Positions 53,204-62,752 are shown, numbered from the stretch's first letter. The stretch: DNA of 64,000 bases from Haematobia irritans (GCF_050003625.1 NC_134398.1:27683211-27747210); one strand, 5' to 3'. Numbers and translations: made by a program. The notes: generated by a model not told the origin, from the sequence alone.

Positions 53204-54491
53204 ACAAGTATATACGGCCGTAAGTTCGGCCAGGCCGAAGCTTATGTACCCTCCACCATGGATTGCGTAGAAACTTCTACTGAAGCCGATGGCAAGGTAT
53301 CTTAAAACTTCCCAACACCGTAATATATACCACATAGTCCATACGTCGTATATATTAAACTAAAAAAGGCCGATTAAATACGTATATAATTAAGTTTAAA
53401 GTTTCTATAGAAATAAAATTTTGATAAAATAAAATTTTGACAACATTTTCTATAGAAGTAAAATTTTGACAAAATTTTCTATAGAAATAACATTTTGACA
53501 ATGTTTTCTATAAAAATAACATTTTGGTAGATTATTTTTGGCTCGAGTGGCAACCATGATTATGAACCGATATGGACCAATTTTTGTGTGATTGGGGATC
53601 GGCTATATATAACTACAGACCGATATGGACCAATTTTTGGCATGGTTATTAGCGGCCTTATACTAACACCACGTTGCAAATTTCAACCGGATCGGATGAA
53701 TTTTGCTCTTCCAAGAGGCTCCGAAGGACAAATCTGGGGATCGATTTATATGGGGGCTATATATAATTATGGACCGATATGGACCAATTTTGGCATGGTT
53801 GTTAGAGACAATATACTAATACCACGTACCAAATTTTAACCGGATCGGATGAATTTGGTTCTCTTAGAGACTACGCAAGCCAAATCGGGGGATCGGTTTA
53901 TATGGGGGCTATATGTAATTATGGACCGATATGGACCAATTTTTGCATGGTTGTTAGAGACCATATACTAACACCATGTACCAAATTTCAGCCGGATCGG
54001 ATGAAATTTGCTTCTTTTAGAGCAATCGCAAGCCAAATTTGGGGGTCCGTTTATATGGGGGCTATACGTAAAAGTGGACTGATATGGACCAATTTTTGCA
54101 TGGTTGTTAGAGACCATATACTAACACCATGTACCAAATTTCAGCCGGATCGGATGAAATTTGCTTCTCTTAGAGCAATCGCAAGCCAAATTTGGGGGTC
54201 CGTTTATATGGGGGCTATACGTAAAAGTGGACCGATATGGCCCATTTGCAATACCATCCGACCTACATCTATAACAACTACTTGTGCCAAGTTTCAAGTC
54301 GATAGCTTGTTTCGTTCGGAAGTTAGCGTGATTTCAACAGACGGACGGACGGACATGCTCAGATCGACTCAGAATTTCACCACGACCCAGAATATATATA
54401 CTTTATGGGGTCTTAGAGCAATATTTCGATGTGTTACAAACGGAATGACAAAGTTAATATACCCCCATCCTATGGTGGAGGGTATAAAAAA
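53204..54491 (-). mobile_element. mini-me-like element B7 with exact boundaries
   Basis: It starts CAAGTATATACGGCCGTAAG and TACCCTCCACCATGGATTGC, has 29-bp units (53400-53530) and about five 153-bp monomers. Then come GACGGACGGACGGACATG (54340-54357), the core CCCAGAATATATATACTTTA and the end CCTATGGTGGAGGGTATAAA. Mariner codons read up to its left side (C-P-H-M-K-K style, AAGAAGAA) and resume right after it (AAAGTGTTGTTC). The full element and its A-rich target are thus defined. Confidence 0.93.
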
Positions 54492-54644
54492 GTGTTGTTC
54501 CACCGAGACAACGCACCGTGCCACAAGTCATTGAGAACGATGGCAAAAATTCATGAATTGGGCTTCAAATTGCTTCCCTACCCACCGTATTCTCCAGATC
54601 TGGCCCCTAGCGATTTTTTCTTGTTCTCAGACCTCAAGACCTGG

Positions 54645-54795
54645 AACGCCGTTCGAACTCGGCTCTAAAAAGGAGGTCCCTTGTCATTCAGATTAACATA
54701 GAATTAACATAAGAGAGAAGTTCACCAATGTGGTATCACAATGGACTGAATAGTCTAAGTGAGCCTGATACATCGGGCTGCCAACTAACTTAAGA
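54645..54795 (+). mobile_element. SINE 3' fragment inside the mariner relic
   Basis: The SINE body GGAACGCCGTTCGAACTCGG through AGAGAAGTTCACCAATGTGG to the tail CACAATGGACTGAATAGTCT and CATCGGGCTGCCAACTAACT. It interrupts the mariner frame. The other mariner fragment (63409-63707) shows about 35 bp of mariner are missing at this point. Confidence 0.85.
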
Positions 54796-54909
54796 GGTGA
54801 TCGCCGAAACTGAGGCCTATTATGAGGCAAAACCGAAGGAGTACTACCAAAATGGTATCAAACAATTGGAAGGTCGTTATAATCGTTGTATCGCTCTTGA
54901 AGGGAACTA

Positions 54910-55841
54910 AAGGGTGATTCTTTTGAGGTTAGGATTTTCATGCATTAGTATTTGACAGATCACGTGGGATTTCAGACATGGTGTCAAAGAGAAAGATGCT
55001 CAGTATGCTTTGACATTTCATCATGAATAGACGAACGATCTGCCACAACGTCGAATTTTCAGTGAATGGGCCCTAGAAAAGTTGGCAGAAAATCCGCTTT
55101 TTTATCGACAAATTTTGTTCAGCGATGAGGCTCATTTCTGGTTGAATGGCTACGTAAATAAGCAAAATTGCCGCATTTGGAGTGAAGAGCAACCAGAAGC
55201 CGTTCAAGAACTGCCCATGCATCCCGAAAAATGCACTGTTTGGTGTGGTTTGTACGCTGGTGGAATCATTGGACCGTATTTTTTCAAAGATGCTGTTGGA
55301 CGCAACGTTACGGTGAATGGCGATCGCTATCGTTCGATGCTAACAAACTTTTTGTTGCCAAAAATGGAAGAACTGAACTTGGTTGACATGTGGTTTCAAC
55401 AAGATGGCGCTACATGCCACACAGCTCGCGATTCTATGGCCATTTTGAGGGAAAACTTCGGAGAACAATTCATCTCAAGAAATGGACCGGTAAGTTGGCC
55501 ACCAAGATCATGCGATTTGACGCCTTTAGACTATTTTTTGTGGGGCTACGTCAAGTCTAAAGTCTACAGAAATAAGCCAGCAACTATTCCAGCTTTGGAA
55601 GACAACATTTCCGAAGAAATTCGGGCTATTCCGGCCGAAATGCTCGAAAAAGTTGCCCAAAATTGGACTTTCCGAATGGACCACCTAAGACGCAGCCGCG
55701 GTCAACATTTAAATGAAATTATCTTCAAAAAGTAAATGTCATGGACCAATCTAACGTTTCAAATAAAGAACCGATGAGATTTTGCAAATTTTATGCGTTT
55801 TTTTTTTTAAAAAGTTATCAAGCTCTTAACAAATCACCCTT
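54910..55841 (+). mobile_element. internally deleted mariner-like transposon, copy 2
   Basis: 932 bp, inverse orientation to the copy at 37928. Ends AAGGGTGATTCTTTTGAGGT and (other strand) AAGGGTGATTTGTTAAGAGC, flanked by TA (54908-54909, 55842-55843). It split GGGAAC-TA-TGTTGAATAA of the Himar-like mariner, and that empty site is preserved intact at about 63625-63640. Confidence 0.95.
55082..55735 (+). CDS. mariner-like transposase, catalytic part only (copy 2)
   Basis: 217 residues, the same translation as the frame at 38035-38688. F-S-D-E-A-H-F, Q-Q-D-G-A-T-C-H-T and D-L-T-P-L-D-Y-F mark the catalytic triad. The frame is open upstream to a stop at about 55029 without a normal start; the listed ATG is internal to the original protein. 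The N-terminal DNA-binding half is removed by a deletion joining the 5' leader (CATCATGAATAGAC) to the middle of the gene (GATCTGCCACAACG). Sequence identity between the two copies implies recent movement using a transposase supplied in trans. Confidence 0.9.
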   Translation: MAENPLFYRQILFSDEAHFWLNGYVNKQNCRIWSEEQPEAVQELPMHPEKCTVWCGLYAGGIIGPYFFKDAVGRNVTVNGDRYRSMLTNFLLPKMEELNLVDMWFQQDGATCHTARDSMAILRENFGEQFISRNGPVSWPPRSCDLTPLDYFLWGYVKSKVYRNKPATIPALEDNISEEIRAIPAEMLEKVAQNWTFRMDHLRRSRGQHLNEIIFKK

Positions 55842-55921
55842 TATGTTGAATAATAAAAACGATTTTTGACAAAAAATGTGTTTTTCTTTGTTAGACCGGG
55901 GACTTATCAGCCAACCTGTTA

Positions 55922-56510
55922 AATGTGGCAATTATGTGTGGTAAGCGTTATACAAGATTATCTAAAATCAGTGTGAAATCAGAATTCAAATAATTGGAAC
56001 GGATAATAATCTCCCATATTCCGTAAAATCAATATCATACTTTCGGACTTCAATTGAACATCATTTTGAACATCTCATTAAGGAGAACTAGATTTAGGTT
56101 TAAGAAAATATTGTCAAAGGAAAATTTTTGCGAATTGCGATTAGAACTATTGGATAATGGGCTATATGATCATCAAAATCAATAATTCATTGTTAATATT
56201 ATCTAGGTCTATAAATAGATCATAAATCTCGTGCTAATATTTATTTACAGGTGTCATAAAATAACAAACAAATAGATTTACGGTTTATGACCTGTGATCC
56301 TTTTGGTGAGTTCATAAAAAGGTTAACAGGTAAAAAGAAACGGGGATTATTACAAAATAACATCCTTTTTAAAAGACCCAATTTGTTAACACTGTGTCCA
56401 AGGTCAATTAGGAAGGATGACATGGCAGGTAAGGAAAACATTCAATTTAAATTTGAGGGAAGATGAGAAAGGTTACTCAACAGGTAGCATTATTAGGATA
56501 TTGAAAAATA
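55922..56510. other. unique DNA upstream of family gene 3
   Basis: Repeat-free 590 bp between the mariner relic and gene 3. It contains three TAGteam-type heptamers and also CAGGTGT at 56249. No coding frame is supported; the 66-codon minus frame at 56241 is not gene-like. Confidence 0.5.
56327..56487 (+). promoter_or_regulatory. TAGteam-type sites, gene 3
   Basis: CAGGTAA at 56327-56333, CAGGTAA at 56426-56432 and the optimal CAGGTAG at 56481-56487, the last only 25 bp before the TATA box. This is the strongest Zelda-type cluster of the four genes. Binding is inferred. Confidence 0.6.
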
Positions 56511-56511
56511 G

Positions 56512-56549
56512 TATATAAATGCCCACTCTTTGAGTGAGAAGTATCATTC
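56512..56549 (+). promoter_or_regulatory. core promoter, gene 3 (TATA + TCATTC initiator)
   Basis: TATATAAA at 56512-56519 and TCATTC at 56544-56549, with 34 nt from the first T to the initiator A. This start site lies downstream of the TTG at 56530, so the longer upstream frame cannot be the translation start. Confidence 0.83.
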
Positions 56550-56589
56550 TACCAACATAGCTCAAAGCGATAACAAACATTTTATAAAA

Positions 56590-57159
56590 ATGGCTAATAC
56601 GAAATTATATCAACACAAGAAATTCCAATTAAAAAATGAAGAATATTCACATAAGAAATTTGGAACCCATATCGTAAAAAGGAAGTTCAATGCTATCGAG
56701 GACAACAAAGAGAATATAACAACTCCAGCTCCTATGAATATGGAAGTAAAACAGACCGAGTTGCCGCAAGCAAAAAGATTGAAAACTACTTCAATATTTA
56801 GACCCTGGGAAGATAAAGACAATAAGTCATCGTCAAAACCATCACATCAGAGAACGACTACAGCTCTATCAAATATAAGCAATATCAAGGTCCCAGTTCA
56901 TCAAAATAATATACCTCGCCCTTATCCAACTACTAAACCAGTTGCATATACGAGCCCAGTAAATCCCATATTCACACATCCCCAATTCCAATCCCAGCAA
57001 CTTCTGCAAATACAACAACATCAATATTTGGCCTATTACCAACAACAAGCTATTATGAGAGAACAATCCTTGAGGAATGCTTTATATTTGAAACATTTAC
57101 AACAATTGGCATTACAAAGACAACAACAACAATTATTTGTTTTTGGTCAACAGCATTAA
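56590..57159 (+). CDS. HKKF/FRPW-motif small protein (family gene 3)
   Basis: An intronless 189-residue protein with no named orthologue that I can give. Y-Q-H-K-K-F (7-12) and Y-S-H-K-K-F-G (19-25) lie 12 residues apart, followed by the basic V-K-R-K-F. K-E-N (40-42), in DNKENI, matches the APC/C KEN-box degron. A second basic patch A-K-R-L-K (61-65) precedes S-I-F-R-P-W-E-D (68-75). A Ser/Thr/Pro/Asn-rich linker with several prolines runs to about 140. Then a Gln/Tyr-rich helix contains S-L-R-N-A-L-Y-L-K-H-L-Q-Q-L-A-L-Q-R, and the C-terminus is L-F-V-F-G-Q-Q-H. I chose ATG 56590 (AAAAATGGC context) because it is the first ATG after the TATA/TCATTC start; the open frame extends to a TTG at 56530 only. 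It is closest to gene 4. A nuclear, Groucho-recruiting, short-lived early protein is inferred. Confidence 0.9.
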   Translation: MANTKLYQHKKFQLKNEEYSHKKFGTHIVKRKFNAIEDNKENITTPAPMNMEVKQTELPQAKRLKTTSIFRPWEDKDNKSSSKPSHQRTTTALSNISNIKVPVHQNNIPRPYPTTKPVAYTSPVNPIFTHPQFQSQQLLQIQQHQYLAYYQQQAIMREQSLRNALYLKHLQQLALQRQQQQLFVFGQQH

Positions 57160-57353
57160 GGACAACTCAGTACAGGTGTATTAGAGATCAAGGATTATCA
57201 AGGGGTTATTGATTAACTTACTTTTAATGAAAGTGTTTATGGAACACTATAAACAATTGACACATTGATAATAATACAGTGTTTTAAACATTTATTATAT
57301 ATGCTTTAATTATATAAATTGCAATATGTATTATAATTAAATATAATTTATTT

Positions 57354-57359
57354 ATTAAA
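57354..57359 (+). terminator. polyadenylation signal, gene 3
   Basis: ATTAAA, a common variant signal, about 195 nt after the stop codon in a very A/T-rich 3' UTR. No AATAAA occurs nearer. Confidence 0.4.
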
Positions 57360-57470
57360 ATATTATTTATATTATTACACGAAATTATAAAATTCGTTTT
57401 TATTCATTCATAGTGCACTATGGGCGGAAACTGAAAATTTTAGGCAAAAATGATTTACAATCCATCTAGT

Positions 57471-58227
57471 CAGTGGTGCCAATTTGGTGCTTTTAGCACT
57501 AAATTTAGTGCTTTTTGGAGTCCAAAAATCACCAAATTTCCTTTTTAGTGCCTTTTCAAAAAAAAAAAAGCAGCGACTTGGTGATTTCTGGTATTTTCAT
57601 TTAGTGCTTTTGGTGCTGTTTTCAATTTGAACAGTATTAGGTTTAATTGACGATATATTTTCATACAAAAATTCGGATTAGACTTTCAAAAGCTTAAACT
57701 CAACAACATTGCCAAATGTAGAATTTGATTATTATGGTGGTATAGATCCTGTTTTTTAATCGATATTGGTATTAAGGGTATTGTTGAACCAATGTGGCGC
57801 AGGCATACTTATACTCGTACCTGGTAACAGGAAGTTTTGCTGGGAAATGTTTAGCGATGAGTGCCGAATTTCTGCATTTGATAAAGATGTAATTAAAAAC
57901 GTTTGTAATAAATTAACAAAAGCACTCATAACTGATAGAAAGACATTACTGACTAAAATGAATTGGATGAAAGCATTCAAAGTGATGAAGGTGTACACTT
58001 GAATAGAGGTTCATAATTTCATAAAATTTGATATGCGTCACATCAAATCTTCTATAATACAGCTTAGGAAATCTTCTATAATACATCTTAGGAAGTTTTT
58101 TGTTTTTGTTGATTTTTTTTTAGTGGATCATTGAATTTTAGTTGGCTTTGGTAGTTGTGGGAGGTGGTATGTTAGAATTTATAATACAGTTTTGGTGCTT
58201 TTTGCCTTCCGGGAGTTGGCATCACTG
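57471..58227. mobile_element. hAT-type non-autonomous element with CAGTGNTGCCAA ends
   Basis: The left end is CAGTGGTGCCAA and the right end on the other strand is CAGTGATGCCAA. It is flanked by the 8-bp target duplication CATCTAGT (57463-57470) and CATTTAGT (58228-58235), one difference. The interior has GGTGCTTTTAGCACTAAATT near the left and TTTGGTGCTTTTTGCC near the right. A 78-codon frame at 57766-58002 is unsupported. It lies just 3' of gene 3. Confidence 0.8.
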
Positions 58228-58310
58228 CATTTAGTATATCCATGGAAACATGGATATTTCTTATCAAAATCAAATAATACCAGCAAAAAAGAAGTTAATC
58301 CCCCTTACGT

Positions 58311-58505
58311 TAGGTTAGGTATAATGGCAGCTCGATATTTCAGGCTTACTTATACTATTCAGTCCATTGTGATATCACAGTGATGAACTTCTCTCTTATC
58401 ACTGAGTGTTGCCCGATTCTATGTTAAACTCAATGACAAGGGACCTCCTTTTTAGAGCCGAGTCCGAACGGCGTTCCACGTTGCAGTGTAACCGGCATTA
58501 CTGAG
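58311..58505 (-). mobile_element. SINE fragment
   Basis: The tail complement TTAGGTTAGGTATAATGGCA then CTATTCAGTCCATTGTGATA and body to CCGGCATTACTGAG. The tRNA-like head is missing. 29-bp repeats follow. Confidence 0.85.
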
Positions 58506-58806
58506 AAATAAAAATAAAATTTTGACAAATTTTTCTACAGAAATATAAGTTAGGCAAAATTTTTGCTATAGAAATAAAATTTTGACAACATTTTCTATAG
58601 AAATAAAATTTTTACAACATTTTCAATAAAATAATATTTTGATAACATTTTCTATAGAAGTAATATTTTGACGAAATTTTCTATAGAAGTAAAATTTTGA
58701 AAAAAATTTTCCACAGAAATAAAATTTTGAAAAAATTTGAAAATAATAATAAAAATAAAATTTTGCAAAAATTTTCTATAAAAATAAAATGTTGCAAAAA
58801 TGTTAT
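58506..58806 (+). repeat. 29-bp repeat array segment
   Basis: About ten diverged copies in plus orientation, running into the CCCAGCAAAAACT end of the next element. The array resumes after that element at 60366, so the element was inserted into an array. Confidence 0.9.
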
Positions 58807-58808
58807 AT

Positions 58809-60364
58809 TCCCAGCAAAAACTAGGTAACCACATCTCATTACAAGTTACATTACCAGGAGTAAAGCTGTCATTACACATTGCATTACTTTGCGGTGAGTT
58901 ATAATGACTAACTTGTAATGGCAATAATAAATACTTCTCGGTAATTTTTGAATTGATATTCTCAAAATGTAATGCATTTGGCCGTTAATGACTTAATAAA
59001 ATATAATAAATGACGGTGCCATTAGGTATAATTATTCACATAATTGAGCATTTACTTAAAAAAAAAGCAAATTTCATCCGATCCGGCTGAAATTTGGTAC
59101 ATGGTGTTAGTGTATGGTATCTAATAACCATGCAAAAATTGGTCAAAATCGGCCCATATAAACCGATCTCCCGATTTGGCTTGCGGAGCCTCTAAGAGAA
59201 GCAAATTTCATCCGATCCGGCTGAAATTTGGTACATGGTGTTAGTATATGGTCTCTAATAACCATGCAAAATTTGGTCGAAATCGGTCCATAATTATATA
59301 TAGCCCCCATATAAACCGGTTACCAGATTTGACCTTCGGAGCCTCTTGGAAGACCAAAATTCATCCGATTCGGTTGAAATTTGGTACGTGATGTTAGTAT
59401 ATGTTATCCAACAACCATGCAGGAATTGGTTCATATCAGTCCATAATTAGATATAGTCCCCATATAAACCGATCCCCAGATTTGACCTCCGGTGCCTTTT
59501 GGAGAAACAAAATTCATCCGATCTGGTTGAAATTTGGTACGTGGTGGTAGTATATGATATTTAACAGCCATGCCGAAAGTGGTCCATATCAGTCCATAAT
59601 CATATATAGCCTCGATCCCGAGATTTGGTTTTGGAGCCTCATGGAGGAGCAAATTGCATCCGAGTCAGATGAAATTTGGTACATTGTGCTAGTATATGGC
59701 CGTTAACAACCATGCCTAACTAGGTCCATATCGGTCTATAGTTATATATAGCCCTCAGATAAATCGATCCCCAATCACAAAAAATTGGCCCATATCAAGT
59801 TCATAATTGTATATAGCCCCCATATAAGCGACCCCCATATTTCAATTCTGGCTCTCCACCACGTATGGACTAATTCACAATTGAGAAAACGATGTTAAGA
59901 AGTTTTAAGATACCACAACCCAAGTAATTCGATTGTGGATGACAGTCTTTCGTAGAAGTTTCTATGCAATCCATGGTGGAGGGTACATAAGATTCGGCTT
60001 GGCCGAACTTACGGCCGTATATACTTGTTTATTTCTACAATATTCGTTTCTATTCATATTACAGCATTACTCGCCATATTTTGATCCATTGTAATCGGCT
60101 AGAGAAGTCAATATTTTCGAGATTTGGTTGCCTGAGAAATAAGTGGTTATTTTGCAAACTTTGGTATATCAACGAATAAGTGATTACATATTAGGTGAAT
60201 ATATGCTTTAAAAGCACTAATTATTTCATGGTCAAAGGTATGTCTGGGGAGAAGTTCTTTCCTCCTAGGACATGCAATCCGGAGCGATGACAATTAATAA
60301 GTGGTTATTAATTTTTAAACAGGCTTGCCTACAAGATTACCGGGTAATGAGAGTTTTTGCTGGG
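58809..60364. mobile_element. element with CCCAGCAAAAACT inverted ends enclosing a mini-me
   Basis: CCCAGCAAAAACT at 58809 and AGTTTTTGCTGGG ending at about 60364 are perfect 13-bp inverted repeats. The unique interior (AGGTAACCACATCTCATTAC; ACCGGGTAATGAG) is split by mini-me B8. There are 29-bp repeats on both sides. It shares the CCCAGCAAAAA end type with 13427-13990 but a different interior. Confidence 0.7.
59066..60031 (+). mobile_element. mini-me-like element B8, left-truncated
   Basis: It starts abruptly in a monomer after an A9 tract (AAAGCAAATTTCATCCGATC). It has five to six 153-bp monomers and the right end CCATGGTGGAGGGTACATAA with GGCCGTATATACTTGTT. The core and GTCY end are missing. 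Confidence 0.88.
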
Positions 60365-60365
60365 T

Positions 60366-60760
60366 TGAAATAAAATTTTGCAAAAATTTCCATAGAAATA
60401 AAAATTTGAAAATATTTTCTATAGAAATAAAATGTTGACAATTTTTTCTATAGAAATAAAATTTTCTAGAGAAAAAAAGTTTTGACAAATTTTTCTACAG
60501 ACATAAAATTTTGTTAAAATTTCCTATAGAAATAAAATTTTGCAAAAAAGTTCATAGACATTAAATTTTGAAAAAAAAAATTCTATAGAAATAAAATGTT
60601 GACAAATTTTTCTATAGAAAACAAATTTTGACAAAATTTTCTATAGAAATACAATTTTGAAAAATTTTCTATTGAAATAATATAAAACTTTACAAAAATG
60701 TTTATAGAAATAAAATTTTTAAAAAATGTTCCAAGAAATAAAATTTGACAAATTGTGGTG
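60366..60760 (+). repeat. 29-bp repeat array segment
   Basis: Continuation of the array interrupted at 58807. Copies are diverged, with several short A-run expansions. Confidence 0.88.
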
Positions 60761-60764
60761 TCTA

Positions 60765-61340
60765 GAAGCCCAAGAAGTAAACTCGGGAGTTCGGTCTATA
60801 TGGGGGCTATACCAAAACATTGGCCGATACTCACCATTTTCGGTGCGCCTCTTTATGGTCCTACAATATCTCTAGATTTCTAATTTCAGGCAAATTGGAT
60901 AAAAGCTACGGTTTCTATATGTCCAAGAAGAAACATCTGGAGATTGGTCTATATGGGTGCCTTTTTTGACACCCCTCTTTATGGTTCGAAAATACCTCTA
61001 GATTTCCAATTTCAGGCAAATTGGATAAAAACTACGGATTCTAGAAGCTCAAGAAGTAAAATCGGGAGATCGGTCTATATGGGGGGCTACATCAAAACAT
61101 GGTCCGATAATCACCATTTTCGGCACACCTCTTTAGGGTTCTAGAATACCTCTAGATTTCCAATTTTAGGCAAATTGGCTAAAAACTATCGTTTCTGTAA
61201 GCCCAAGACCCCAAATCGGGCGATTGGTTTATATAAGAGATATATCAAAACAAAAATCTTGGCCTGCGTGCAGACAAAAGACATTAAAAGATTCTGTGCC
61301 AAATTTCAGGACGATAGCTCCACTATTGAAGACTGCAGCC
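60765..61340 (-). mobile_element. mini-me-related monomers, subfamily D
   Basis: Monomers with GGTCTATATGGGGGCTATAC, CACCATTTTCGG and CCTCTAGATTTCCAATTTCA. The ATATGGG word is at 60798 and 60951, exactly 153 bp apart, then at 61077 after an internal deletion. This is a diverged subfamily retaining the common monomer length. Confidence 0.8.
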
Positions 61341-61812
61341 TGAACCGGAACCGGAGGTCAACTCTGGGGATCGGTTTATATGGGGTCTATATATAATTAT
61401 GGAACTATTTCAATTTTTGCATGGTTGTTAGAGATCATATGCTGACACCATGTACCAAATTTCAGCCGGATCGGATGAAATTTGCTTCTCTTAGAGTCCC
61501 CGCAAGCCAAATTTTGGGGGTCCGTTTATATGGGGGCTATACGTAAAAGAGGACCGATATGTCCCATTTGCAATACCATCCGACCTACATCAATAACAAC
61601 TACTTGTACCAAGTTTCAAGTCGATAGCTTTTTTCGTTCGGAAGTTAGCGTGATTTCAACAGACGAACGGACGGACATGCTCAGATCGACTCAGAATTTC
61701 ACCACGACCCAGAATATATATACTTTATGGGGTCTTACAGCAATATTTCGATGTGTTACAAACTGAATGACAAAGTTAATATACCACCCATCCTATGGTG
61801 GAGGGTATAAAA
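61341..61812 (-). mobile_element. mini-me-like element B9, right part
   Basis: One to two subfamily B monomers, ACAGACGAACGGACGGACAT, the core and the end ATCCTATGGTGGAGGGTATA. It joins subfamily D monomers at about 61340. Confidence 0.85.
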
Positions 61813-61938
61813 ATAGAGAATGTTTTAAATTTGTTCAAAATGATTTTTAGATTAATGATTTTATTGATTAATAAATACTTATTCTAATAATAAATTACTA
61901 AAATATTATTAATTTAATTAAAATATCATTTAATATAA

Positions 61939-61944
61939 TTTATT
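61939..61944 (-). terminator. polyadenylation signal, gene 4
   Basis: AATAAA on the minus strand about 115 nt after the stop codon, in an A/T-rich 3' UTR (61813-62058). This end lies just beyond the mini-me right end. Confidence 0.45.
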
Positions 61945-62058
61945 ATTAATAGTTTATAGTGCTTTTAAAACACTTTCCTTCAAATGCAATTTAATCCATA
62001 AATTGCAATTGATTTTCTATATTTTCTAATACTAAAATCGTCATTAAATTTGTTTCTC

Positions 62059-62649
62059 TTATTGACCAAACACAAATAATTGATGTTGCCGTTGCAGGGC
62101 CAATTGTTGCAAATGTCTTAGATACATGGCAGCTCTCAGTGATTGGTCCATTACAGCAGCCTGTTGCTGTTGATAAGCAACATATTGTTGTCGCATCACC
62201 ATTTCTTCAATATGTTTCTTACGGCGACTCATGAGGCAAGCCACAGTATTACGATTGCGTCGTTGTTGATCTTTTGCAGTACGTGGCTTGGTGTTATGTT
62301 GGCGAACCATATTGGGGTGATAAGTCAATACATTGCTCGGTATATCGGTGAGAACATGATATGAAGGACTTATCGCTGACTTTTTAGAATTATTTTGGAT
62401 GTTGATAGTCTCTTGTTTATCCTCCCATGGACGAAATAAATTTTTCATTTGTTTCCTCTTGGGTTCTTGGTGGTCTGTAGCTATTTCCGTTTGGGCATTT
62501 TCCAATATACTTTGAGCAGTTACAATATTTTCCGTATCTTCCATATCGCTAAGTGTCCTCTTTTTCATATGGACTCCAAATTTTTTGTGGGTATATTCCT
62601 GGGCTTTCATTTGGAACTTTTTGTGCTGATATTCACAAGAGTGGGCCAT
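62059..62649 (-). CDS. HKKF/FRPW-motif small protein (family gene 4)
   Basis: An intronless 196-residue protein on the minus strand with no named orthologue that I can give. Y-Q-H-K-K-F (7-12) and Y-T-H-K-K-F-G (19-25) have the same 12-residue spacing as gene 3, then the basic H-M-K-K-R-T. D-T-E-N-I aligns with gene 3's KEN site but has lost the Lys. A P-K-R-K patch (63-66) precedes N-L-F-R-P-W-E-D (70-77). An Arg-rich stretch QQRRNRN/SRRKKH lies in the linker near 128-146. The C-terminal region has Q-S-L-R-A-A-M-Y-L-R-H-L-Q-Q-L-A-L-Q-R and ends L-F-V-F-G-Q. The start is the first ATG after the TATA/TCATTC promoter, context AAAAATGGC. It is the closest relative of gene 3 and lies 4.9 kb from it in opposite orientation, suggesting duplication with inversion. 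Confidence 0.9.
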   Translation of the reverse strand: MAHSCEYQHKKFQMKAQEYTHKKFGVHMKKRTLSDMEDTENIVTAQSILENAQTEIATDHQEPKRKQMKNLFRPWEDKQETINIQNNSKKSAISPSYHVLTDIPSNVLTYHPNMVRQHNTKPRTAKDQQRRNRNTVACLMSRRKKHIEEMVMRQQYVAYQQQQAAVMDQSLRAAMYLRHLQQLALQRQHQLFVFGQ

Positions 62650-62700
62650 TTTTAAAAATTTTGTTATTGTATGATATGTATCCTTTGAGATTTTCTGATG

Positions 62701-62738
62701 GAATGATGTCCTGATTTTAGTCGCTCAAGTTATTTATA
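62701..62738 (-). promoter_or_regulatory. core promoter, gene 4 (TATA + TCATTC initiator)
   Basis: On the minus strand TATAAATA starts at 62738 and TCATTC occupies 62706-62701; its A is at 62704, 34 nt from the first T. The predicted leader is about 55 nt. Confidence 0.83.
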
Positions 62739-62752
62739 AGAATCCCACAATT

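Larger units (their letters stand above)
52477..54909 (+). pseudogene. Himar/irritans-type mariner transposase, broken
   Basis: The N-terminal part starts at M-E-F-R-V-L-I-K-Y (in-frame Met also at 52477) and has the paired helix-turn-helix region (NTVEAKTWLDNEF and LIEIAEALKISRERVGHII). A frameshift near 52860 follows the W-V-P-P-E-L sequence. The next frame has V-T-M-D-E-T-W-L-H-H-Y with the first catalytic D, and another shift near 53020 leads to A-S-V-F-W-D-A-H-G. After the mini-me insertion it resumes V-L-F-H-R-D-N-A-P-C-H and S-P-D-L-A-P-S-D-F-F-L-F-S-D, completing DD34D. A SINE fragment replaces the next 10 or so codons. The end runs E-V-I-A-E-T-E-A-Y to I-A-L-E-G-N, where another transposon is inserted. 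The sequence closely resembles the irritans mariner subfamily of horn fly. Inactive. Confidence 0.9.
52391..55921 (+). mobile_element. Himar/irritans-like mariner relic split by three insertions
   Basis: A 5'-truncated mariner. Coding pieces lie at about 52477-53203, 54492-54645 and 54796-54909, and the 3' end at 55842-55921 (GACCGGGGACTTATCAGCCA then ACCTGTTA). Between them are a mini-me element, a SINE fragment and a 932-bp mariner-like copy. The left end lacks the expected inverted repeat. Confidence 0.9.

Noticed and set aside
56530..56589. Upstream extension of gene 3 (20 codons)
   Set aside because: It starts with TTG and lies partly before the predicted transcription start; ATG 56590 matches the starts of the sister genes.
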